Shown here: positions 9,263 through 16,153 of the stretch, piece after piece
Numbering within the stretch: the first letter of the stretch is position 1
Layout of the letters: each line of letters begins with the position of its first letter
NCBI RefSeq assembly: GCF_000472925.1
Contig: NZ_AXAS01000024.1
Span: 85,671-149,670, forward strand
Length of the DNA stretch: 64,000 bases
DNA from: Bradyrhizobium sp. Ec3.3
GTDB lineage: Bacteria > Pseudomonadota > Alphaproteobacteria > Rhizobiales > Xanthobacteraceae
Direction: 5' to 3'
The notes under the pieces: generated by a model
Told to the model about the DNA's origin: nothing
The model's input: the letters and a program-made list of their open reading frames with translations, nothing else
Databases searched by the model: none
Translations under genes and position numbers: made by a program

Positions 9263-10033
9263 TCAAGCCATCACCGAGAAGCCGCCATCGACGGGGATCG
9301 CGGTGCCAGTGACGAAATCGGAGGCGGGTGAGGCCAGGAACACCGCGATGCCGGCGAAGTCGTCGATATTGCCCCAACGGCCCGCGGGCGTCCGCGCGAG
9401 CACGCGCTCGTGCAGCCCGGTCACCTGCTGACGTGCGCCGCGCGTGAGATCGGTGTCGATCCAGCCCGGCAGGATCGCGTTGACCTGGATGTTGTCGGCC
9501 GCCCAGGCGTTGGCGCAGGCGCGCGTGAACTGCACGATGCCACCCTTGCTTGCAGCATAGGCCGGCGCGAAGCTCGCGCCGAAGATCGACATCATCGAGC
9601 CGATATTGATCACCTTGCCGCGGCCGGATGCCTTCAGCGCGGGATAGGCCGCCTTCGAGCACACGAAGGCGCTGGTGAGGTTGGTGTCGATCACCTTGCT
9701 CCATTCCTCGAGCTCGAGCTCGTGCGGCGGCTTGCGGATGCTCATGCCGGCATTGTTGACGAGGATGTCGATGCGGCCGAGATCCTTTGCGACACCCGCG
9801 ACCATCGCCTCGACCGCGGTCTTGTCGGTGACGTCGGTCGCGACCGCGATTGCCTTGATGCCACGCTGGCGGAGATCATCGACCGCCGCTTTCGACTTCG
9901 CTTCGTTGCGGCCGACCACGGCGATGTCGGCGCCGGCATCGGCCAGCCCGCGGGCCATGCCGAGCCCGATGCCGCCATTGCCTCCCGTGACGATCGCGAC
10001 CTTGCCGCGGAGATCGAACCGGCTGGATGTCAT
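9263..10033 (-). CDS. short-chain dehydrogenase/reductase (SDR)
   Basis: 256 residues, a classical SDR. The cofactor motif TGGNGGIGLGMA is at residues about 17-28, NNAGMS is at about 90, the catalytic Ser is in NIGSMMS and the YxxxK pair is in YAASKGG. The C-terminal VTGTAIPVDGG is typical of gluconate-5-dehydrogenase and 3-oxoacyl reductase-like members. The substrate is unknown. A small membrane-protein gene lies 30 bases upstream on the same strand and may be co-transcribed. Confidence 0.88.
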   Translation of the reverse strand: MTSSRFDLRGKVAIVTGGNGGIGLGMARGLADAGADIAVVGRNEAKSKAAVDDLRQRGIKAIAVATDVTDKTAVEAMVAGVAKDLGRIDILVNNAGMSIRKPPHELELEEWSKVIDTNLTSAFVCSKAAYPALKASGRGKVINIGSMMSIFGASFAPAYAASKGGIVQFTRACANAWAADNIQVNAILPGWIDTDLTRGARQQVTGLHERVLARTPAGRWGNIDDFAGIAVFLASPASDFVTGTAIPVDGGFSVMA

Positions 10034-10063
10034 GCTGTGATGTCCTTTTCTTGTTTGGTTTTT

Positions 10064-10249
10064 CTACTGGCTGCTTTCCCAGATCAGGACCAGGCCGAAA
10101 CCGGCCATGGCTATGCCATAGCCGGCCCATTGCAGCTGGTTGACCATGAAGCTCGATCGCGGCCAGGGAAACGTGCCCGTGCCCTGTCCGATCCAGATCA
10201 GGCCCATGGCAGTCGCGAACAGGCCTGCGGTCAGCAGAAATCTGCGCAT
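10064..10249 (-). CDS. small two-helix membrane protein
   Basis: 61 residues with two hydrophobic helices (about 4-23 and 42-57) separated by a short polar loop (PWPRSSFMVNQLQW). The layout resembles conserved hypothetical small membrane proteins of Bradyrhizobium, but no function is known to me. It is probably co-transcribed with the downstream SDR gene. Confidence 0.7.
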   Translation of the reverse strand: MRRFLLTAGLFATAMGLIWIGQGTGTFPWPRSSFMVNQLQWAGYGIAMAGFGLVLIWESSQ

Positions 10250-10527
10250 GCGTCCCTCCCATTGGTCTGCTTCTGTCGCGCTGCGGCATCGACGATGCCG
10301 GCGGTCGCGAAAGGCTTGGACCAGACTAGCCGCAGCTTTGGTGCGGAGACAATGGCAGCCGGGCTGCGGGCCGGGCGAGGAGTCCTTTCGGCGTCGCGCG
10401 GGCAGAGGCGAAGGCCTTTCGCAGCGCGCTCGGCGAGACGATCACGGATGCCGTTTCGGTGCGATCAAGACGCAGCTTCAGGACGCCTGCGGGGCACCGG
10501 CAAGCGTGCGGAATTGAATGCTGAAGG

Positions 10528-10555
10528 AAAAAGCCCCGGACGATGCCGGGGCTTT
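10528..10555 (-). terminator. rho-independent terminator after barrel gene copy 3
   Basis: Read on the minus strand, AAAGCCCCGGC and its complement form a stem followed by T residues. It belongs to the repeated terminator set of this array. The 10250-10527 stretch beside it shows nothing else. Confidence 0.85.
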
Positions 10556-10590
10556 GAGTCTCGCATGAAGAGTGGATCAGTACTTCGCGA

Positions 10591-11370
10591 CTACCGGCCA
10601 CCCCAGTTGAAATGGTAGACCAGCGTGCTCCGGATCGTTTGAACGTATTTGTGAGAGTCGGTGTATCCAGCTGGGGTCGTGGTACCGAACGCGTAGTACG
10701 TGTCGCGCACTGTGCCAAAGTCCGAGAACCGATATTCGGTGTTCCACTTCAAGCCCGGAATCCAGCCCAGATCATATTCGAGACCGCTTCCGATGAACCA
10801 GCCATCCCGCCAGCCCGAATTCACACTAAAGAGCGGTGCCGTCGGAACCGGAAAAACGTTCCGGGTGAGATTGAAGCCGCTGAAGTGAGCCTGCGTGTAG
10901 CCACCGCTGAAGTAGGTGAGCAGGGTGGGCGAAACGAGCCAGCCGACGCGGGCGCCAACAGCCCAGGATTGGTCAAGCTTCTCGTCTCCGAAGTACGGCC
11001 AGGTACCGATCGAAGCGTTCCGAGTGCCGTGAATGTCGGCGAAGTCATAGTCCGCCAGTGCGCCGACAACCATGTTCCAGCTGCCAAGCGCAAACTGGTA
11101 ATCGCAACCGCCGCCGACCGTCCCGAACGAGCCGCGCCCACCTGACGTTGCCCAAACGGCGGAGTCGGGGGTACCCGCCAAGGTGAACTCCCGGGTATTT
11201 TGGCTCAGCAAGCCGCCTCCACCGCCACCACCGATGTAGCAGCCGGTCCAGCTCGCAACTGGAGCAGCAGCCACCGGAGCTTTGGTGTAGGGCCGCGCAC
11301 CCAGGTCGGCCGCCGAGGCGGAGCCGGTCATTGCGGCCAGTGCGGTGAGTGCAAACAGGTATTTCTTCAT
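10591..11370 (-). CDS. outer-membrane beta-barrel protein, copy 3 (C-terminus altered by a frameshift)
   Basis: 259 residues from the ATG opening MKKYLFALTALAAMTGSASA, a clean signal peptide, followed by ADLGARPYTKAP and SWTGCYIGGGGGGG. The barrel has about eight strands. The chain ends VYHFNWGGR, whereas sister copies continue GPVVAKY. Adding one C near 10596-10600 restores GGPVVAKY exactly and moves the stop about 18 bases downstream, so one base seems to have been lost. The family-wide terminal aromatic residue is therefore missing. The first 45 residues are nearly identical to copy 4, while the loops differ strongly. Confidence 0.85.
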   Translation of the reverse strand: MKKYLFALTALAAMTGSASAADLGARPYTKAPVAAAPVASWTGCYIGGGGGGGLLSQNTREFTLAGTPDSAVWATSGGRGSFGTVGGGCDYQFALGSWNMVVGALADYDFADIHGTRNASIGTWPYFGDEKLDQSWAVGARVGWLVSPTLLTYFSGGYTQAHFSGFNLTRNVFPVPTAPLFSVNSGWRDGWFIGSGLEYDLGWIPGLKWNTEYRFSDFGTVRDTYYAFGTTTPAGYTDSHKYVQTIRSTLVYHFNWGGR

Positions 11371-11400
11371 GCCAATCTCCCAACCTTCACGAGCGGCCTC

Positions 11401-11626
11401 GCGTCCCAAAACGTGCGGCCGGCGTGTTCGGCGCAAGATTGGGAATAATCTCCGCGCGTCTTGCCGTCTTGTTCTGTGGCGACGTTCGATTGGTCTGCGG
11501 CGAACTCATGGAAACATTGCGCGACAGGTGTTGCCGATAGAGCACCCGCCGGTGCAGCCAACGCCAATCGCATCAAGCGTTTTGCGATAATGTGGCGCGC
11601 AAAACCGCGTCTTGCCGCGCCGAGGC
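11401..11626. repeat. upstream repeat, copy A (of a duplicated barrel-gene module)
   Basis: About 225 bases that recur at 12670-12894 with roughly 85-90 percent identity by eye, starting GCGTCCCAAAACGTGCGGCC and ending near TTGCCGCGCCGAGGC. Each copy lies directly upstream of a barrel gene and so probably carries its promoter. The distance between copies (about 1.27 kb) equals one gene plus its upstream region, showing that the whole module was duplicated in tandem. Confidence 0.85.
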
Positions 11627-11744
11627 ATCGGCGACTAGCGATCGACGCGCATGTTGGAGAGCGATCGGGGACGAGGAGGCCTTCGCGGCTTCCGCCTCCC
11701 ACACCACTGCACGTACGGCTCCGTGTATGGCGGTTCGTCGGAGC

Positions 11745-11816
11745 TCAGTACTTGGCGACGACCATGCCGTTCGGGTTGGAACGGTAGACGGTCGATGCGC
11801 GCCGGCTCACCGTCAG
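11745..11816 (-). pseudogene. remnant of the 3' end of a barrel gene
   Basis: On the minus strand this stretch reads VYRSNPNGMVVAKY and a stop, clearly the decayed counterpart of VYRFNWAGPVVAKY at the end of the intact copies. No barrel coding sequence is attached upstream. It sits between the copy-4 terminator and repeat copy A, so it marks a lost additional gene or an unequal crossover. Confidence 0.7.
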
Positions 11817-11835
11817 TGCAGAGCAGCCCACAACG

Positions 11836-11864
11836 AAAAAGCCCCGGGCGATGCCGGGGCTTTT
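11836..11864 (-). terminator. rho-independent terminator after barrel gene copy 4
   Basis: GCCCCGGCATCGCCCGGGGC stem with A/T tracts on both sides; same type as the others in the array. Confidence 0.88.
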
Positions 11865-11894
11865 GATGCTTGGACCAGTTCAGTTCAGTGGCGA

Positions 11895-12635
11895 CTAACG
11901 ACCCCAGTTGAAGCGGTAGACGAGCTCGCTGCGCACGCTATGCTCGCGGAATTTGTTGGTCTGGGCGATTCCAGTCGGACCGACACCAACCTGGTCGATG
12001 CTGACATCCGCGCGGTCAAACTCCGAATAGCGATACTCGGTTTTCCAGAACAGGCCGGGGAGGAAGTTCAGCGCATATTCGTCACCGGTGCCAATGAACC
12101 AGCCACCTTTGGTGAAGCCATTGCTCGCAAGCGATGCGCCCAGGAAGTTGCCGTAGTCGGTCGACTTCCAGTGGGCCTGTGTGTAGCCGCCGGAGACATA
12201 GGTCAGGAGCTGGGGGAGAGCCAGGTAGCCGACGCGGCCGCCGACAGCCCATTGCGAATCCTGCTTCCGCGTTCCCACCAAGAAGCCGGCCGCCGAGGTG
12301 TCACCGGACACATCCATGAAGTCGTAGTCGCCGAACAGGCCGATCACGAAATTGCTGACTTGATAGTCGCAGCCTGCTCCCACGGTGCCGAACCAGCCAC
12401 TCGCGCCAGCCGTCGAGTTTCCGAGCAGCGAAACGCCAGTCGTGGTGATGGACTCGCTGTGATCGTTCCTGGTGTAGGCGCCGCCACCGCCGCCGGCGAC
12501 ATAGCAGCCGGTCCAGTTGGCGACCGGGGCAGCAGCCACCGGAGCCTTGGTGTAGGGCCGCGCGCCGAGGTCGGCGGCCGAGGCGGAGCCGGTCATTGCG
12601 GCCACTGCGGTGAGTGCAAACAGGTACTTCTTCAT
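11895..12635 (-). CDS. outer-membrane beta-barrel protein, copy 4
   Basis: 246 residues. The signal peptide MKKYLFALTAVAAMTGSASA and the following ADLGARPYTKAPVAAAPVA match copy 3 almost perfectly, then NWTGCYVAGGGGGAY begins the barrel. It ends VYRFNWGR, again lacking the GPVVAKY tail found in copies 5-7; here the downstream bases are too changed to restore the tail with one edit. Strand motifs shared with copies 5-7 include VGYLALPQLLTYVSGGYTQA and FLPGLFWKTEYRYSEFDRA, so the middle of this protein groups with copies 5-7 although its start groups with copy 3. Confidence 0.88.
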   Translation of the reverse strand: MKKYLFALTAVAAMTGSASAADLGARPYTKAPVAAAPVANWTGCYVAGGGGGAYTRNDHSESITTTGVSLLGNSTAGASGWFGTVGAGCDYQVSNFVIGLFGDYDFMDVSGDTSAAGFLVGTRKQDSQWAVGGRVGYLALPQLLTYVSGGYTQAHWKSTDYGNFLGASLASNGFTKGGWFIGTGDEYALNFLPGLFWKTEYRYSEFDRADVSIDQVGVGPTGIAQTNKFREHSVRSELVYRFNWGR

Positions 12636-12669
12636 TCCAATCTCCCAAGCCCTTCACGCGAGCGGCGTC

Positions 12670-12894
12670 GCGTCCCAAAACGTGCGGCCGGCGTGTTCGG
12701 CGCAAAATCGGGAATAATCTCCGCGCGTCTTGCCGTCTTGTTCTGTGGCGAATTTCGATTGGTCTGTAGCGAACTCACTGGATCATTGCGAACAGGTGTT
12801 GCCGATAAAGCACCCTGCTGTGCCGCCAACGCCAATCGCATCAAGCGTTTAGCGACAACCCGGCGCGCAAAACAACGTCTTGCCGCGCCGAGGC
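12670..12894. repeat. upstream repeat, copy B
   Basis: Second copy of the sequence at 11401-11626, lying just upstream of barrel gene copy 4. The changes are scattered single substitutions and short indels, so the duplication is not recent. Confidence 0.85.
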
Positions 12895-12922
12895 TTCGAC
12901 GTCGAAGTCAAGTTCCGCTTGC

Positions 12923-12980
12923 TCGGTACTTGGTGCCGACCACGCCGTCCGAGTTGGAACTGTAGCCGGTTCACCGTCAG
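12923..12980 (-). pseudogene. second remnant of a barrel-gene 3' end
   Basis: The minus strand reads Y-S-S-N-S-D-G-V-V-G-T-K-Y without a proper stop, a more decayed version of the remnant at 11745-11816. Flanking sequence (CTGACGGTGA upstream, the terminator downstream) is shared between the two sites, so the remnant was part of the duplicated module. Confidence 0.6.
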
Positions 12981-13000
12981 TGCGGAGTAGCCCCACAACG

Positions 13001-13029
13001 AAAAAGCCCCGGACGATGCCGGGGCTTTT
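13001..13029 (-). terminator. rho-independent terminator after barrel gene copy 5
   Basis: Same stem as elsewhere in the array (AAAAGCCCCGGC with its complement), T run on the minus strand. Confidence 0.88.
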
Positions 13030-13050
13030 GAACTCGGATCAGTACTTCGC

Positions 13051-13851
13051 TCAGTACTTGGCGACCACCGGGCCCGCCCAGTTGAAGCGGTAGACCAGCT
13101 CGCTGCGCACGCTGTGCTCGCGGAATTTCTGGGACTCGCCGTAGCCGGTAGCAGGGCCGCCGTACCCGGTATAGTCGATGGTGACATTGGCGCGATCGAA
13201 CTCAGAATACCGGTACTCGGTCTTCCAGAACAGACCGGGCAGGAAGCTCGTCAGAGCATATTCGTCACCCGTGCCGATAAACCAGCCGCCCTTGGTTGCT
13301 CCGCCAAGAGTTGCCGTTCCACCCGCGAAGCTAAGTGAGGTGAGGGCCGTGCTCTTCCAATGCGCCTGCGTGTAGCCGCCCGACACGTAAGTCAGCAACT
13401 GCGGGAGAACGAGATATCCCACGCGGAGGCCGACGGCCCACTGCTGATCCTGCTTCTGGCTTCCAGTCGAGGTTGGGACGATGGTGCCGTCGATGCTGAG
13501 GTCGCCTCTAACATCCATGAAGTCGTAGTCCGCGAAGGCGCCGACCAGCCAGTTGGTGCCCGCGAATTGGTAGTCGCAGCCACCTTGGACGGTGCCGAAC
13601 CAGCCGCGCGCGCCACTCGTTCTATTGGAATTGCTGCTAATCGGTACGCCGGTCGTGGCGTCGTAGGTTTCATTGTGATCGTTGTTGGTCATCGCGCCGC
13701 CGCCGCCGGCACCGACATAGCAGCCCGTCCAGTTGACGGCCGGAGCAACGGCCACCGGAGCCTTGGTGTAGGGCCGCGCCGCGAGGTCAGCTGCCGAGGC
13801 GGCGCCCGTCATTGCCGCGATCGCCGTGAAAGCAAACACAAACTTCTTCAT
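13051..13851 (-). CDS. outer-membrane beta-barrel protein, copy 5
   Basis: 266 residues from ATG; an in-frame GTG lies 12 bases upstream. The signal peptide is MKKFVFAFTAIAAMTGAASA, then ADLAARPYTKAPVAVAPAV and NWTGCYVGAGGGGAMTNNDH. The core strands DQQWAVGLRVGYLVLPQ and FLPGLFWKTEYRYSEFDRAN are shared with copies 6 and 7. It ends FNWAGPVVAKY. Twelve bases after the last codons, the codons for A-K-Y and a stop occur again, as in copies 6 and 7, an echo of an older 3' end. Confidence 0.92.
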   Translation of the reverse strand: MKKFVFAFTAIAAMTGAASAADLAARPYTKAPVAVAPAVNWTGCYVGAGGGGAMTNNDHNETYDATTGVPISSNSNRTSGARGWFGTVQGGCDYQFAGTNWLVGAFADYDFMDVRGDLSIDGTIVPTSTGSQKQDQQWAVGLRVGYLVLPQLLTYVSGGYTQAHWKSTALTSLSFAGGTATLGGATKGGWFIGTGDEYALTSFLPGLFWKTEYRYSEFDRANVTIDYTGYGGPATGYGESQKFREHSVRSELVYRFNWAGPVVAKY

Positions 13852-14041
13852 TTCGAATTCCACCCCAGGAAGGGGGCGCGAGTGCCCCGGAATCGATTCA
13901 ACCGACGGGTTCCTTATAAAGGGTTCCCTGGAAAATGCTGTTGCTGTTCCAACACAACAGCCGCGCGACTCCGCTGCCTGACGCGACGCGATAAGCTTCT
14001 GGCGTCAGCAGACGGTGTGTCCTGACGGGCTTGTCACAACG

Positions 14042-14070
14042 AAAAAGCCCCGGACGATGCCGGGGCTTTT
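14042..14070 (-). terminator. rho-independent terminator after barrel gene copy 6
   Basis: Identical in stem and loop to the terminator at 13001-13029. Confidence 0.88.
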
Positions 14071-14091
14071 GAACTCGGATCAGTACTTCGC

Positions 14092-14880
14092 TCAGTACTT
14101 GGCGACGACCGGGCCCGCCCAGTTGAAGCGGTAGACCAGCTCGCTGCGCACGCTGTGCTCGCGGAACTTCTCGGTCACCGAGCCGGCGGTCGTGCCACCG
14201 CCTGCCGCGGCAGCTACGTTGAGCGGCACGTTTACGCGATCAAACTCCGAATAACGATACTCCGTCTTCCAGAACAGGCCGGGCAGGAAGCTGGTCAGCG
14301 CATATTCGTCGCCGGTGCCGATGAACCAGCCCCCCTTGGTACCGCCGGGCACCGTGAAGGTCGCCCCGATGCCTCCCAGCGGGAAGCTCAGATCCGTGTC
14401 TTTCCAATGGGCCTGGGTGTAGCCGCCCGAGACATAGGTCAGCAACTGCGGCAGAACCAGGTAACCGACGCGAGCGCCCACCGCCCACTGCCAATCCTGC
14501 TTCTGCGAGCCCGTGAACGGGCCGACGGCCGGCACGTTGATATCGCCCCTGACATCCATGAAGTCATAGTCGGCGAAGGCACCGACCAGCCAGTTGCCAG
14601 CGAACTGATAGTCACAACCACCCTGAACCGTAGCGAGCCAGCCGCGTGCGCCAGTCGTAGTGTTTTGATCGACGGCAGCACCAGTAGCAGTGAGGAAGGT
14701 GTTATGGTCGTTGTTGGTCATGGCCCCGCCACCGCCAGCAGCGATGTAGCAGCCAGTCCAGCTCGGCACCGGAGCAACGGCCACCGGAGCCTTGGTGTAG
14801 GGCCGCGCGGCCAGGTCAGCGGCCGAGGCTGCGCCCGTCATTGCCGCGACCGCCGTCAGAGCGAGCACAATCTTTTTCAT
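14092..14880 (-). CDS. outer-membrane beta-barrel protein, copy 6
   Basis: 262 residues from the ATG giving MKKIVLALTAVAAMTGAASA, a clean signal peptide. The mature part has ADLAARPYTKAPVAVAPVP, SWTGCYIAAGGGGAMTNNDH, the shared core strands and the end FNWAGPVVAKY. The segments around HWKDTDLSFP and TVPGGTKGGWFIG are nearly identical to copy 7, making 6 and 7 the most recent pair in the array. Each copy has its own upstream gap and terminator, so the genes can be expressed independently. Confidence 0.92.
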   Translation of the reverse strand: MKKIVLALTAVAAMTGAASAADLAARPYTKAPVAVAPVPSWTGCYIAAGGGGAMTNNDHNTFLTATGAAVDQNTTTGARGWLATVQGGCDYQFAGNWLVGAFADYDFMDVRGDINVPAVGPFTGSQKQDWQWAVGARVGYLVLPQLLTYVSGGYTQAHWKDTDLSFPLGGIGATFTVPGGTKGGWFIGTGDEYALTSFLPGLFWKTEYRYSEFDRVNVPLNVAAAAGGGTTAGSVTEKFREHSVRSELVYRFNWAGPVVAKY

Positions 14881-15073
14881 ATCCAAATCCCCAACCAAGT
14901 AGCAGGCGCGAGCGCACTGATTCCGTTCAACTGATGCCTGAGCTTATAGACAGTTCCGGCCGGAAAGCTGTTGCTGCCGAGACACAATTGCCGGGAAACG
15001 ATGTCGCAGGGGGATACGCCCTTGGCGCGTTGCGCCGCGATTGAGGGGCGGCGCCGATCGGGAGGCAAGAACG

Positions 15074-15102
15074 AAAAAGCCCCGGGCGATGCCGGGGCTT
15101 TT
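15074..15102 (-). terminator. rho-independent terminator after barrel gene copy 7
   Basis: GCCCCGGCATCGCCCGGGGC stem with flanking A/T tracts, like the one at 11836-11864. Confidence 0.88.
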
Positions 15103-15123
15103 GAACTCAGATCAGCACTTCGC

Positions 15124-15909
15124 TCAGTACTTGGCGACGACCGGGCCGCCCCAGTTGAAGCGGTAGACCAGCTCGCTGCGCACGCTGTGTTCGCGGAACT
15201 TCTCGGTCATCGAGACGCCGGTCGCGCCACCGCCAACTGCAGCAGAGAAGTTAACCGGCACGTTCACACGGTCAAACTCCGAATAGCGATACTCTGTCTT
15301 CCAGAACAGGCCGGGCAGGAAGCTGGTCAGCGCATATTCGTCGCCGGCTCCGATGAACCAGCCACCCTTGGTGCCGCCGGGCACAGTGAAGGTCGACCCG
15401 AAGCCTGCAATCGGGAAGCTCAGATCCGTGTCCTTCCAATGGGCCTGGGTGTAGCCACCCGAGACGTAGGTCAGCAACTGCGGCAGGATCAGGTAACCGA
15501 CGCGAGCGCCGACTGCCCACTGCCAATCCTGCTTCTGCGAGCCGACGAACCCGCCAAGCCCCGACGGGGCGAGATCGCCGTGGACATCCATGAAGTCATA
15601 GTCGGCGAAGGCGCCGACAACCCAGTTCTGGAACTGGTAATCGCAGCCGCCCTGCACGGTGCCGAACCAGCCACGCGCGCCGCTGGTGGCGTTGTTGGTG
15701 AGAGCAACGCCCGTCAGGGGATCGAAGAGGTTGTTGTCGTTGTTGGTCATGGCGGCGCCACCGCCGGCGCCGAGATAGCAGCCCGTCCAGCTCGGAAGCG
15801 GAGCCGCAACCACCGGAGCCTTGGTGTAGGGCCGCGCAGCCAGGTCAGCCGCTGAGGCCACGCCCGTCATCGCCACGACCGCCGTCAGAGCGAGTACAAC
15901 CTTTTTCAT
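15124..15909 (-). CDS. outer-membrane beta-barrel protein, copy 7
   Basis: 261 residues from the ATG giving MKKVVLALTAVVAMTGVASA. It is close to copy 6 over the second half but differs in the loop after TNNDNN and in the central loop (APSGLGGFVG). It ends FNWGGPVVAKY, with the stop followed by a degenerate echo of the last codons. It should be exported by Sec and assembled by BAM. It is the most upstream copy of the minus-strand array. Confidence 0.92.
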   Translation of the reverse strand: MKKVVLALTAVVAMTGVASAADLAARPYTKAPVVAAPLPSWTGCYLGAGGGAAMTNNDNNLFDPLTGVALTNNATSGARGWFGTVQGGCDYQFQNWVVGAFADYDFMDVHGDLAPSGLGGFVGSQKQDWQWAVGARVGYLILPQLLTYVSGGYTQAHWKDTDLSFPIAGFGSTFTVPGGTKGGWFIGAGDEYALTSFLPGLFWKTEYRYSEFDRVNVPVNFSAAVGGGATGVSMTEKFREHSVRSELVYRFNWGGPVVAKY

Positions 15910-16153
15910 ATTTACATCCCCAACCTTTGGTCTGAGCACCGAGCGCAAGCGCCGCGAATTCTGTCGCCTGATACAGACTATAGTCGTTCCCAGCTAAAAA
16001 GCTGTTGCAGCGCAGGCACAGTCACCGGAAAATAATCCGCACTTCTACGGACGACGACCTCTGGTTGCGCGAGTCGCGTCAAAAATTCCACCGCGTTTAT
16101 AAGGCGTTGGCGCTGGAAATGGGTAGGACTCTTGCGCCAAACAGGAATAGGAC

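Noticed and set aside
11592..12965. A 457-codon plus-strand frame across the barrel array
   Set aside because: It crosses a terminator, two genes and repeats on the opposite strand; it reflects reading of the family in antisense.
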